A DNA stretch of 64,000 nucleotides from Fasciolopsis buskii (lineage: Eukaryota; Platyhelminthes; Trematoda; Plagiorchiida; Fasciolidae), in contig LUCM01005766.1 in assembly GCA_008360955.1 (NCBI GenBank), positions 62,001 through 126,000 of the forward strand, given 5' to 3'. The notes beneath the pieces were generated by a model. That model was given only the letters and a program-made list of their open reading frames with translations, was not told the origin of the DNA and did not search any database. The position numbers and the translations under genes were made by a program. Positions 11,460-22,467 of the stretch are shown piece by piece (the stretch's first letter is position 1; the number at the start of each line of letters is the position of its first letter).

Positions 11460-12000
11460 GATTAATTTTAAGGAGAACGAGTTCTACAGAGAGGCCATAC
11501 AACATTCGTGCTAATGACTTCGGTTCTGAGACACATCCTCCAGTTTCGCCAACTAACAAAGTCCTCAGCCCTTGGGCCCCAACTACGAAGGCGGGAAACA
11601 CCAACCGGGGCGAAAACCGAAACTTGTCTCTTCATAACTCTACGACAAGTCATAGCCTAGCCGTCAGTTCGTTTATTCGAGCACTGCTCACCATGTGCAA
11701 AAAGAGCACGAAACGGTAGACGATGGGCAGGCTTGTGCAATGAGTGTTCAGGTCACCTAACGCGAAGTAGAGCGATCATCTCAGTTCGACGACTAGTGTC
11801 TGCAACCAACACGATGACACACCTTGTCAATGCTCGCCCGACGTTCCCATCAGACACGAACAATATTTCGGCGACATCGGTGACCAGAGACAGAAGGCTG
11901 CCTGGCATCTTCAACGTGGATAGGCCAAGTCTCTCAACCGCAAAGAAGAACACTGCGAGCTGTGGCATGTATAACCTTGCTTTAGGGAAAAGCCGGATAT
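11460..12000 (-). pseudogene. RTE-like LINE C-terminal region remnant
   Basis: Across frames this encodes the post-RT segment typical of these LINEs. A degraded H-R-C-x-R-x-I block lies near 11880, then KPAHRLPFRALFA near 11700, and then a 61-codon frame (11653-11468) with MTCRRVMKR, APVGVSRLRSWGPRAED and WRNWRMCL. The last block strongly resembles the conserved tail of flatworm elements of this type (from memory). Confidence 0.75.
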
Positions 12001-12189
12001 CACAGCGGCGCTAAAAGTGTTGTAGGTTTACGAAAGCCGCTCTGGCTTTTGCAGTTCCTAATGTAACCCCCCAACACTTCGACCAAGCCCCCTAGGTACC
12101 AATACCCACAAAGGGTGTGCGCACAGGCCTCTTGCCAGTCTTTAAGAAGTACATTGCATTTCGTTGGTGCAAAGCCCGTGCTTTACCTA

Positions 12190-12790
12190 GAGACCCCATC
12201 CGCTAAGCGGTCTAACGTGCTTTGAACTGATTGTGCATTGTCACTCAGTAAAGCTATATCAACGGCATACTCTAAGCCAAAAGTCTGTTCTCCGGGAGGA
12301 GCTTAATCATGCCATCTAAAAGACCAGATGAATCATTTTGCGGAACATTCTCTATGACAAAGTTGATAAGAAGTGGGGATATATGGCAGCCTTACCGTAC
12401 TTCACTGAAAACGTTGAGTGGCAAAAGCTAGACATAAGCTTTACCCGATCTAACTTATGATGATACAACTCTCTGAAGACCGGCACCTACTTTTAGATAC
12501 TCAATTTCCCAACTCATAGTGCGGACATCAACAGAATCATTGGCTGCACGAGTGTCCAAGAACACGATGGACGTTGGCCTTTGGAAAGTAAAACGGCTCT
12601 CTACCATCATTCGGGTGGTGAGGATTTCATTAAGGCACCCAGGACTAGCACGAAACCCGGCCTGTTCCTCACAAGTTTGCTCTTCATGCTTGTTGTAAAC
12701 TATGCGAAGAATGAAAGACGATAGCAGATTTGGCGCTATTGGGATTGGGCTAATATCTCTGTGGTTAGTGCAGTCACTGCGCACTCTCAT
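12190..12790 (-). pseudogene. RTE-like LINE reverse transcriptase remnant
   Basis: The 111-codon frame at 12790-12455 holds RT motifs: a Y-R-x-I-S-type start (CTNHRDISPIPIAPNLL), EEQAGFRASPGC and FLDTRAANDSVD, which matches the catalytic F-x-D-x-x-A-A-F-D box with Phe changed to Asn. After frameshifts the Y-A-D-D-I-A-L-L box reads YAVDIALLSD at about 12272-12246, so one catalytic Asp is Val. Both changes, together with the stops, imply no polymerase activity. Confidence 0.8.
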
Positions 12791-13757
12791 TTTAAAGATG
12801 GGAATAACAATCGACTCTCCAGACGAGGAGGAGACATCTTCAAAGTACCAGTTGAAGTTCTCCGACCAGTTCTATACGTCCATCTTTGAATATAGCTGGT
12901 GAAAAGCCCGTCGGAATTCGGCGCTTTGTGATGCCCCAAGACTCGAATTTCCTCGAGGACCCCCAATTCATTTGGTAGATCTGTTGTAAGAGGCCAGCGG
13001 AGATTTGCCGGAAATGCTATAGAGGAGGCTGACGCTGGGGCCAGCTAAATTGTGTTTGAAACTGCTCCGCCCAGCGTACAGTAGGTGGCTGCTGATTGTG
13101 AATAAACGAACCGTCAGCCTAACATGGCTTCGCTCACGTCGAATGTTTCCTTACTGGTAGTTTGGATGAGATGAGCCAGGTTGCGGAAAATTCCCATGAT
13201 GACAGCCTGTTCCATCTCCAAGGCTCGTTGGGACCAACGGATCTACGGATTATTAGGCAAGCTTGCACGAAGTTCACGTCTCCGTAGAAGCGTTGCTTCG
13301 TTATATTCGAGACTAGCTAAGATGAACCGGCGTGCGTCGAAAAGGCGCGAAGGCACAACAGAAATTTAGGTTATTACAACACGACGGGTCAGGCCACAAC
13401 TAACTAAGCCAGTGGAATGCAAGACATTCTTGATAAGCGACTAGTGCTCACTAATGTTTTTAGATGGGGCAATCCTAGCTTTCAGCCAGTGTACTTCTAA
13501 ATGTTGGTAGATAATCGAACCGACACTGCATCATATGTTTTGAGCGCCCAACAAATCAAATGGACAACTTAGTGCGCGATAACGCGTGGTCCGAGTCGAG
13601 CGGAATGCTACTGTACGATCGGCAGTCTTGTAGACAGCCCAGCTATTTGTAACTAATAGCTGTGGTCGATTTGGGCTCACTGCCTACTTAAAGAGAGCCG
13701 ACACCAGGTGACGTACCGGCGATTGGAACGTTCAAAGCTTGTACATGCAAGAAAAAA

Positions 13758-14390
13758 TCAATGGTTTAAGAACAAAGCTAACAACCGTTCCCCGTTTCCA
13801 GAATGACAGGAATTGAGACAAAAGGAACCTCCTAGATGTGGCTCATTCGGTAACGGCCGACCTACTTTAGCATTCATATCCCCTGCACCGATGTCACCCC
13901 ACACTTGCTCGACGTAAGAGGTCGTGCAGCTTTCGATAGAAAATCCCCTTGATTGCATCTGGGCTGCAATCTGCTGTCGCCTACGCTGAGACGACAAACA
14001 AGTTGCGTCTATCGGAGGGAACACTGCTTAATTTGCACGAATCTCTGAGTCTCGCTGTGCATACCCGGCTGTCAACTGGGATCCAGTCAAGCAACGCAGC
14101 CTCAGCCCTCCTACTGAGAGCCGCATAAATGCCAGCTAAACCGCAAGCCGCATCCTCAGGGTCTCTAGAAAGGTGCAGATGAAACTTCACAGAAGGACTA
14201 GATGGGGATATCAGTCGGCTAATAAAGCTGGAGTCTGAATACGAGCCTCTTGAACCCATCACAGATCAAGGGCTAGGGTCTCCAGTGCCCGGACTAAACA
14301 CCCCTGTTGACCTACACCTATCAGTGTTCGCAAATTTAATGTAGCTAGTTTGAATGGGCATCTAGGACGAAGAATTACATCAGCCGGCGG
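13758..14390 (-). pseudogene. RTE-like LINE endonuclease domain remnant
   Basis: The fragments correspond to the exonuclease/endonuclease/phosphatase fold that nicks target DNA. They include the start (ATLNLRTL), a block VQEARIQ that corresponds to the catalytic S-E-T-R-I-Q motif (Ser to Gln, Thr to Ala; one stop just upstream), LLDWIPVDSR, LFVVSA and GDMNAKVGRPLPNEPHLGG. The key G-D-x-N motif is preserved. At least three frames are needed to read it. Confidence 0.8.
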
Positions 14391-14400
14391 AGGCAGGTTT

Positions 14401-15536
14401 TGTGAGATTCTGATGGTACCTGAGGGAGGCTGCGAAAGGAAAAGCACAGGTATAAAACCAATGGCACTGCCACTAACATGGCCAACTGCAGTTCCCAAAG
14501 AATGTAAGGAGATAATATTGGAAGAGGAAGAGCAACACCAAGTCGGGGGGAAAACGGTTGTTTACAGTGGAATTTAGCGACTGCATGGTTACAGAATAGC
14601 CAGAAAGGTTTGTTCTTAGGTTGTGTTGTTCGGTTGTCCTGTCCGGAGTAGGCCTTTTTATTCGAGGATGCACCTCTTGCCCTTGCCCAACCAAGCGCTT
14701 TCTGCGAGGCAGCAGAATCATTCCTGACGTGCCGGTAGTCAGCTGATCTCTTCATTCATCTCCTTTGGAAAACCTCGCCGCATCAGCGGAACACGACAAG
14801 GGGCATTGGTCTTATTTGGGTGGTGACTACACTCGCCACGTCGCAGTGTCAGCAGTGGGCTTTTGTGGTATTTTTAGGGAGGTCACTTGGCAGGCGAAAA
14901 TCCTTCACGACTTCAACACTGCCGCTGCTTGAGGCAGGCGCTTATTTGGTTAGCTTGAGCCTGCGTTACTCATGGTTAATCACCTGGATGGTTGTCGTTA
15001 TCTTATACGCAACACAGGGAGGCGTCCAGTAGCAGTCAGCTGTGCGTCTAATTAGAAGCAATAGACTTATGAGATTTTTGCTTAGAACAGATTTCCAGGA
15101 GTCATTAAGAGAGTGTAAGCTTCATGGTCTATTAATGATAGGTGTAGGAACATTCTTCAAACCCGCAGCACTGTGTATTCGTAGGGATGAAGTTCGGCTG
15201 TCAGGACTCACCACTGCGATTATTTTAATTGCACGACGAAGCAAGGACTTCTCTTTCTGTGGATACGATGTGATTCGTACTTTATTTCTCTAATACTTTT
15301 ACTTGAGACACCATTCGATGGGCCAATGAAAGTAAGAAAAATTTTGTCGATATCCTCAGCAGGTCTGTTTTCTCCGAATACCCGTCTAATGTCTTGCAAT
15401 ACGGGTTGTCTGTCATCACCTCTTAGTATTTTCTTTGTTCTTTTATCTTTTACTTCCTTTATTAATGAAATATCAATGTGCATGATTTCTCAGGAAGGGG
15501 CCGCGGCCAACAGAGGGCTGCCAAGTGGGGAAGTTC
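14401..15536. other. No supported gene; probable LINE 5' flank and unassigned sequence
   Basis: The minus frame 14755-14375 (126 codons) runs into the LINE start and may include its 5' region. I recognise nothing there. The plus frames 14820-15032 and 15042-15293 show no motif. Confidence 0.4.
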
Positions 15537-15612
15537 ACTTCGATGGGAGAGTTCGAACCCGTGATCTTCATGTCCAAACGCCACGACATTATCCGCTTGG
15601 TCATCGCTGGCA
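15537..15612 (-). repeat. tRNA-like head of a SINE-type element
   Basis: On the minus strand, tgaccaagcgg (15603-15593) matches the Pol III A box, and gggttcgaactc (15560-15549) matches the B box, about 35 bases apart as in tRNA genes. The sequence between them reads like a worn D arm, anticodon arm and variable region (gcgtttggacatgaagatc). Stems are incomplete, so it is not a functional tRNA. Flanking 15480-15760 is clearly more GC-rich than its surroundings and may belong to the same element. Confidence 0.55.
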
Positions 15613-15940
15613 TTTGGGAAACGTCCGACGATGTCCCCACCGGCAAAACTATGCACCCGAGCGATTCCGATCAGGAATCGTCGCAGTGCCAACGCCTACC
15701 TGATCACCCTGGTCCTGGCCGCAGATATGACTCGCGAACAAGTTGTTGGTGCTTTTAAGTATGGTTTTCCTTAGACTGGAGGCATATCCCATAAATGAAT
15801 TGTCTCGGGATTTGTAAAAGAGATGCTACGATCTCCTTAGGGATTTCACTAAATGTTAAATGGTTTGGCCAATAAAGAACACTCGTCAGTTTTGTTTAGT
15901 GAGTAACCATAGGGCAGCAATCTTAACATAATTCACTTAC

Positions 15941-16030
15941 TTAATTTGCTTGTCACGCAGCATCATACAATATCCGTGAAAGTTTTTCATGGTCACGAAG
16001 TGAACGTTGAATGAGGAAGTGACCGGTGAT
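15941..16030 (-). CDS. Candidate internal exon, unknown protein
   Basis: A 90-base open segment lies between acceptor gtgatttcccag and donor GTAAGT on the minus strand. It reads one base plus 29 codons plus two bases. The peptide contains VTSSFNVHFVTMKNFHGYCM and CMMLRDKQI. The splice sites are good and the composition is protein-like, but I recognise no domain. The next exon on either side was not found. A different frame in the same segment is closed before the donor. Confidence 0.3.
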
Positions 16031-17700
16031 CTGGGAAATCACACTTAAGGCCTTCACGTCCCAGAAACGGCACGGTTGTTCCTTTAGCAGTCTCCCTCTT
16101 TTACCTGAATAGTCTGAATACGTCGCTCGACAAAATCGAGAGCACAGCTCTCGGATTAAGTCGCGCTTCTTACATACGAATCCCACGATTGTGAACATTA
16201 TGTGGATTTCTGATTATGAGTATTTGGCCGAGTATTTTCGAAAACGACAAAATTTTATTACTGAAGAACGTCAGGATCGACATCGTATCTGAAGAAATGC
16301 CTTTAAAAGCCAAAACCAATATGTCTTCCGGATGAACTGGGAGAAGGGCTCACTAGTAAGAATCTGAACAGTTATTGTGTCGTTCCCCCCATTTGTTCTC
16401 AGCGACTGATTAGAGCAATATTTAATACTACATAAAACCGAGTTCGATTAGCACTGTGATGATGTTGCAGACAGCGATTCATCATCTGGATCGTACACTG
16501 GCGCCACCGCCACTAGCTGGAGAGCTACTTTCTTTGTTGGTACATTTTTAAAGCATTTCACTTGTAAGTGATTTGAAAGGGCTCGGAACTGGGTTGGCTG
16601 GCTGATTTTTGTCTTTCAACCAAACAGGATTTGACATTCTCCATCGATTTCGAGAATTCATTTTTTCCACTCTCTATATCACGATGTGCACATAAGTTAG
16701 CACTTGAGAGTGCAGACCTCTCTTCAGTGGTCTTCATTCCCTTGGGTGCTCTTTTAAGAGCTCGAGTAATGAAAACATAACTTCTATTCCACAGGGTCAC
16801 GTTCGCCTGAGGATTTTGGTGACTCAGCAGGTTGGAGCTGCAGTGATCGAACCTTCCAAGATTGTTAATCCATGTTCCGAGTCCTTCTTATGGATTTCTG
16901 GAGTACTCCGTTGATAATTCGAGAAGTGTTAATTTCATTAACTCACAATTGCTTGAAACTTTTCGTATGCAGACTAAGACATGCAACTACGCAAGGTTCG
17001 CAAGGTTGAGTACGTCCGTCAGTTCAATGTTGTGATTGCGCCCAATGCAACTTCGAGTTTCGATTCCTCTTAGGACTGAGAGTTGGAAAATAAGGTATGC
17101 GTATTTTCATTACCAGTCGAGCATTCCAGTGCCATACAGTATTCTGATTCACTACCAGTCGATGTCATTTAAATTATCTCTCGAATGACATGTTTTTTTC
17201 CTTGACTGCTCAACCTAGAGTGCAGGATTAGTTGACACAGAGGCCGTCTATTGCTAGGCCTTAGGAATTCCCCTTAGTAACCGGATTTTGCTTCTTAAAC
17301 CGTTTAGGAAAGTTAAAAACTCCACAAAATGCCATGAATTAATCACCAATTCCAAGTACTTAAAGGCGGCTGTGGTTGGTTGATGAATGACTAGCTGCCT
17401 ATGGGAACGAACACCATAAAATTAGTAGGAACGACCATGCAACTCAATTTAGGCTGCAATCATATTGAATAACAAGCTCAAATGTTCCGCTAAACTTGTT
17501 CTTTCTGTTAGTATCTGACCGTCTAATCTAACTCTTTCGGGAAAACAAATGAATTTTTTTAATAACTCAAACTCACGACGAAAAATGATATACAGTGGTA
17601 ATTTACAGTTACAAATGAACAATTTACGAAAATAAACATGCTAATTTGCATGAACGTGGACCTTAAAATCGAGGTCATTTGAGCGTGGCACGTTAAGTGC
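16031..17700. other. No supported gene
   Basis: Two minus-strand frames (16198-15953 and 16800-16558, about 80 codons each) show no motif. Scattered simple T and A runs. A B-box-like gagtttcgattcc at about 17050 has no properly spaced A box. Confidence 0.4.
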
Positions 17701-17710
17701 TTTTGCTTTC

Positions 17711-18740
17711 GTGACAATGGAGCCCTGTACAAGCAGACGTAAAATCTCTCGTTACCTAGCGACAGAAGACAGGAATGAATTTCTAACTGCCCAAAAACTT
17801 GGACTTTCTCTGCCGAATCTTGCTGACGAGAGCTCAATTTATCGAATAATCTGCAAGAAAGCCTTCACCAGAACAGGTTGTGGAGATCAGAAGCCAATCA
17901 CTACGAAACACAAGAACCATTTGATTGATATCACCCTAAGAAGACAGTGTCGAACGTCCCTTTGTGTGATAAAAAATGGGTGATTTGCCTACTCATTCTT
18001 ACTTTCTACTGCGAAGAAGAACGAAGAAATTTGAATTGTGCCAACTGTCACCTAATATAATGCCGGCATAGAGTGAGCCAGGAATTCAACTCGCGCTGTG
18101 CGCCCTCCTGGAAGTCATTTTTTTCCACTGATGAATGCACGTTCTGCCACCAGCCTTGAAAAGCTCACAGAAAACTCATTTGTCCGAAGAAATGCCCCAG
18201 AAGACTCATATCACCGATACAAGTGTCTCGCATCAATCAAGACGTCCCGTTTGGGCCTGGATAAGACACGGACAACCTTGTCGTTGGACCTGTATCGAAG
18301 ATCCAATGAACAGCTTGAAATTCGCCTCTGTGGTGATGAACATAGCCCCAGAATTCAGCGAAGTCACGTCTTCTGGAAAAGTAACAATCTTCTGGGACAA
18401 TGCTTCATGTCGTAATTCACTTAAGATTAGTGAATATATCAACTTGAGCATTGGATTCATTGCTAGTTCCTTTAAGACCGGTGAGACTTCAAAGCTCCAA
18501 AATCCAATTTACATGACTGCCTCCCAACAGCCCAGACATGAAGGTTATTGTGAACATATTTTTTGTTTTCGAAAAAGAAATCAACCATCTACCTTCTCAG
18601 TGGTCACTGACGTGCAGCAGTTTTGAAAAGACCTGTAATGGGCCGGCGGAAACAGGTCCTTACCGACTACCCATGGGTGGTCCACTGATTTGTCTACATG
18701 ATTTCTTGGAGCGCAAACGAGATTTTTGGACTGAATGGTA
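17711..18740 (+). mobile_element. Decayed Tc1/mariner-like DNA transposon (transposase relic)
   Basis: The frame at 17711-17983 (ATG at 17717) encodes an N-terminal helix-turn-helix-like region: RRKISRYL, KLGLSLPNLADESSIYRII and DQKPITTKH, the order seen in Tc1-type transposases. After a frameshift TDECTF (18127-18144) matches the first catalytic Asp block. The 163-codon frame at 18135-18626 then carries RRPVWAWI, CIEDPMNSLKF (compare F-I-E-G-x-M-N-S) and FWDNASCRNS, the second catalytic Asp at 18396-18398, about 89 residues on. SKLQNPIYM sits where S-P-D-L-N-P-I-E belongs, with the third acidic residue replaced by Tyr. Known role: cut-and-paste transposition at TA sites. I found no terminal inverted repeats. 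Non-autonomous and dead. Confidence 0.65.
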
Positions 18741-20312
18741 GCACCAGAAGTCCCCAACTGAATGGTGTGACGATATTCAGTTTATGCCTACGTATGGTCG
18801 CCCAACTGTTGGGTGGTTTAATGAAGGGGCTTTTTTCTAAGGCATTTTACTTCAAGTAGAACCATATGCTTTCCAGAAATGTTTATCATTTCCAGATTTT
18901 CTGTCGGTTCAAAGACTTATTTGATTGCCCACGTGAGCACTGATTTTCTGGTGAGTTCCCATACTTTTGAAACTCGATTTCATTTTCTTCCAAAATAAAA
19001 GCGCAAATCCTCGGATAATGTATGTTCGGTGTGCGAGTTTCGAAGCTGGCCAACCAATAATACGCTTTGCTGCAGGCTTCTCATCACGGATAATCATGTT
19101 CATCGAGTATTTCGATATTGCAAGCTGCATCTAACTACATTTGGGCATTTGCGAGTAAGGCACATGGGGTAATCGTGACATCTAGAGGCTAATCGACAAA
19201 AAAGCACCTATGTTAATTCTAGTACGAGCAAGAAACCGTTGTAAGCCATAATTAGGCATGAAATGCCTCTTAGCTCACGCAAATTAAATGACATTAATTA
19301 CTTCGCAAACCTTATTACTGATACTTAGGTTTTGCAATAACAGAAATCATTTTTCCATTGTAAAATTCCAACATTTAACGAATGGAATTAGAGTTTTTCT
19401 GTTGTTAAGTGCCGAAGTTCATATGTCCGAAGATAAGAAAGGAATGGCATAAAAATATGAATCATGACCACCTCGAAGAAAGTTGATAGGCAAAAAGAGA
19501 GACAAAGTAAGTTCATGTGGTTCATATCCAATCAGAAGTAGTTGAAATAAACAAGTGTTCACCTGTTTTTTACCGGTAGGCGAATGCAAGGAAAATTGCC
19601 CAAGTAAACTTTATCTTCTGAAATTTTCCGGTCTTCAGCGTGTGGAAAATTACTGACAACCAAAAAACAATCTAACAAAATTACTGGTTAGTATCGTGGC
19701 GTTTGATCGTGAATATTATGGACTAAAAACCCTTCCAAGATCGATAGATAATGCTGATTACTTACACCCAACATTTACAAAAGTAGTTCACTAGACATGA
19801 CGCTTCCAGCATCAGTACACTGTTTCCGAACAACATTAACCGATTCTGGCATTTGGAATGTACAATTAACCATTAAGTATAATGGGAAAATAACTTATGA
19901 GACGTTCGAAGCAAAGACAGTCGGATTATTCGTGCAACAAGAGGTTATAAATTTTGTTCGTACTTCTGCCTCATAATCCAAAGTGTAATGAAAACTTTTC
20001 AAAATTCAGCCATCTCAGAGACTTTGCAAACGTACAAGACACTGGTTGAACTGACACAAGGCGATGTGATCTCGATTGGCATTAGAACGAACTGCGTGTG
20101 AATCATCATCCCAGAAGCTGTAAATCTTCGGAAAATTGCTGCATTCATTTTCCAACATTTTGTAGCCAGGAAATGAAGCTCCTTTTAATAAATGTTACTC
20201 GTTCCTTCCGGTTGCTCGGTTTGGTCTAAAATCACCGATCATATAACTGTTTAGTTAGTACTGTTATTCAGGAGATATTCACAATAACTACAGGCCATAG
20301 TAGAAGCCTCAG
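18741..20312. other. No supported gene
   Basis: AT-rich with no frame above about 75 codons and no recognisable repeat. A short ATG-initiated piece near 19821 (minus) runs into a GTAAGT, but has no other support. Confidence 0.45.
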
Positions 20313-20906
20313 TGCTGCGTTTTCGACTATGATTTCATTCTATCCAACTCTACTATCGAGAAACGAAAATATCATATGAAGGAAACGCAGGTAAGTGAGC
20401 GCTGTTGCCAACAAAAGACTTTCAGTTTAGTCTCATTGCTGACTGTGCACTGGAGTGGTAATGAGCGTTGTTAATTATTAGAGCCACAGAACCAACTTCC
20501 ATAGAAAAGACACTTTTCTTGGATTCAAAACTAGAAGAATAGTGGCGCAAATGTGTATTAGCCAGCCAGGAACCCCAAGTCACTAGTCGGCTGCGGTTTG
20601 AGATGAGGCTGCGGAGATAGTTGATTTCAGGGTTAGACAGCAGATGATCAAGATGTGACCATCACCTAGAACGTCTTATATGGCAGTGTTTTGTTATATC
20701 TTACATCTCATGTTTTGCTTGGGCCGGAATTAATGTGAAAGTATGTAGATGACGGATGATAATCAAAAGAGAATAGTTGACTGGATTCACCATCAACAAC
20801 AAGACCAATCCGGTGAATTTTTCTGTTACGACTGTGTTGCCGAACATGGAGCAAATCACCTGCTAAAATGTCCTAATAGATATTGTCTAGTCTTGTCATG
20901 TGTCTT
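20313..20906 (+). CDS. Two phase-compatible candidate exons with a Cys/His cluster
   Basis: Exon 20313-20390 (26 codons, phase 0 at both ends; contains CCVFDYDFILSNSTIEKRKY) ends at a perfect donor CAG|GTAAGTG, but its acceptor has a poor pyrimidine tract. Exon 20749-20906 either begins at its own ATG or follows an AG directly before it in phase 0, and ends at CTT|GTAAGTC. It encodes FFCYDCVAEHGANHLLKCPN followed by RYC, a C-x2-C ... H ... H ... C-x4-C pattern that could bind zinc. The upstream in-frame stop ends just before this ATG. I cannot name the family; PHD, RING or knuckle types are possible. The first downstream acceptor at about 21042 gives an immediate stop, so this may be a short terminal coding part. 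Confidence 0.35.
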
Positions 20907-22329
20907 GTAAGTCACACCAACGAAAGTGTACATTCGTTTATTTGCAGATTGCTGACTTCGTTAGTTAGGCGAAAGCAAATTTATGAAATTCTGAAATAAG
21001 ATATAAATAATATTGGTTTATTTCTCTGTTCAGATAATGAGTTCATTCTGACCAAAACCACAACCAATGTGCATCCTAGATCACAGGATTCGCCTACAGT
21101 CATTGAAAATTAACTTTTGAATGGATGCAGATTATGCAGTCATTCAGCCAGCACGACTTGCACCTGAAAACCGAGTGTTGAATAAAAAGAAGATAAACAT
21201 GCATTCCATTGATTCGTATTTCGGGAAATATTAACTACTGGTTTCATTTGACAAGAACGTATTTGCAGGCTAACGGACGAAAATAAGCCAAGATAAAAGG
21301 GTGCATTCACTTTCGCTGCTCAGAGCGACGGTAATTTTCAGACTGAATACGAGCATTTAGAAAGGGAATTAAATCGCACCTGTGATTTGGTAACAATTCC
21401 GAGCACCACGAAGCCATGGAACTAAATCGATTAATTGTTGATCGTCCACGGTGGCATACACATCTTCGAAGAAGGGGATCGAAATAAATAGGTGGAGCCA
21501 CAGAGAGCGAGCAAGAAGCCTAATGTGACTGCGAAAATCAGTCCAACTAATACAATGATTGGTTTGGCCTTAGAGACAAAAAAGTGAACATTTCCAAACA
21601 CGTCTGTTTATTTAGTGGGTGGAAAAACTAGTCGACGTTTATTAAACTAGCTTTCCCAGTCATTTCAAACAACGATTTGGAGGCGGCTGGATTACTGTTC
21701 AATTTGGTTAGTGGCTTTGCTGGAAAACGAAATAAATGGAGAAGTACAAAAAAATTAAATAAAATTTGAATGAAGGCGGTTCTTGATATGACCCAGCGGG
21801 GATGAAGGCAACTGTAAAATTTCATCTGGTGGCAATATGACTGAACATTTTGTTGCATGGTGTCTGTACCTTTAGACCAAAGGTATTAAATATTATCTGT
21901 TTTTCTGGGCGATTTGTTAGTCACTTTGTGGACCCTAAAAATGGAGGATGGAAGCATTACGCGGTACTGATGTGCACTCAACTCCAAATGTATTCTACCA
22001 ACACGCCCAGTTTTGCGCGCGCGACGCTCAAAGGCCGCAAAACATACTTTGAAAGCAGCAACATGGAAATCTGAAATAAGCCTTTCCCGTACACACGCAT
22101 AAAAATCGGTTTATCTTTAAGAAATGTTTTGGAAATGATCCCGGAATGCAGATCAGGTTGATTCGACTGTGAGGTGAGGAACACGTATTTAATTCCGAGT
22201 TGTTTTTAGTTCTGTGGTTTTGGACAATCGTAAGAAAGACGATTCGATGATATCTACAATGCTGTTCTTTAGAGACTTTATTTGGGCCTGCGGTCTTGCC
22301 ATCTTGTGTAAAGTGAACCCACTCTTCAG
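20907..22329. other. No supported gene; several unassigned frames
   Basis: The minus frame 21501-21307 (64 codons, containing RRCVCHRGRSTINRF) reads like protein, but its acceptor is doubtful. Frames at 21858-21628 (minus) and 21850-22074 (+) show no domain. Confidence 0.35.
22014..22024. repeat. Short alternating GC tract
   Basis: The run tgcgcgcgcga stands out in AT-rich surroundings. It is a potential Z-DNA tract or a relic of CpG-rich sequence. Confidence 0.6.
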
Positions 22330-22467
22330 CGCAACAAATGGAAACGAGTTCTTTCAAACGGAGACAAACAAATTGCGCAGCCATATTTATCTAGCTAGTA
22401 AACTCATCATGCGTCTTTCTTTAAAGTTTCTGGAAGTGAATTATGGATTTCAGTTGGTAGCAGATCA
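22330..22467 (+). CDS. Candidate exon resembling an ionotropic glutamate receptor ligand-binding segment
   Basis: An acceptor (cccactcttcag) precedes 22330, and a good donor (ATCA|GTAAGA) follows 22467. Between them one base, 45 codons and two bases are open. The peptide holds NGNEFF near its start and ends LIMRLSLKFLEVNYGFQLV then ADQ. In glutamate receptors the S1 half of the ligand-binding domain reads G-N-x-x-F/Y-E-G-Y..., then D-L-L-x-x-L-S-x-x-L-x-F-x-Y-x-I-x-L-V-x-D-G. The second part fits the pattern well; the G-Y-C-I-D block between them does not. It lies upstream of the better receptor exon at 35888, although it should come after it in one gene, so it would belong to a second receptor gene or be coincidence. 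Confidence 0.35.

Larger units (their letters stand above)
11400..14400 (-). mobile_element. Degenerate RTE-like non-LTR retrotransposon (LINE), nearly full length
   Basis: Reading down the minus strand gives the full domain order of an RTE-type LINE: an apurinic-type endonuclease (about 14390-13760), a reverse transcriptase (about 12790-12190) and a C-terminal region (about 12000-11460). Characteristic strings are FKLATLNLRTLIGVGQQ at the endonuclease start, LLDWIPVDSR, GDMNAKVGR with NGERLLAL, EEQAGFRASPGC, FLDTRAANDSVD and a C-terminal SRLRSWGPR block. Frames shift repeatedly and stops interrupt all parts, so it is dead. Similar elements are abundant in flatworm genomes (from memory). Its 3' end lies about 100 bp from the protease-like exon at 11312, so it probably sits in that gene's intron or flank. 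Confidence 0.85.
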
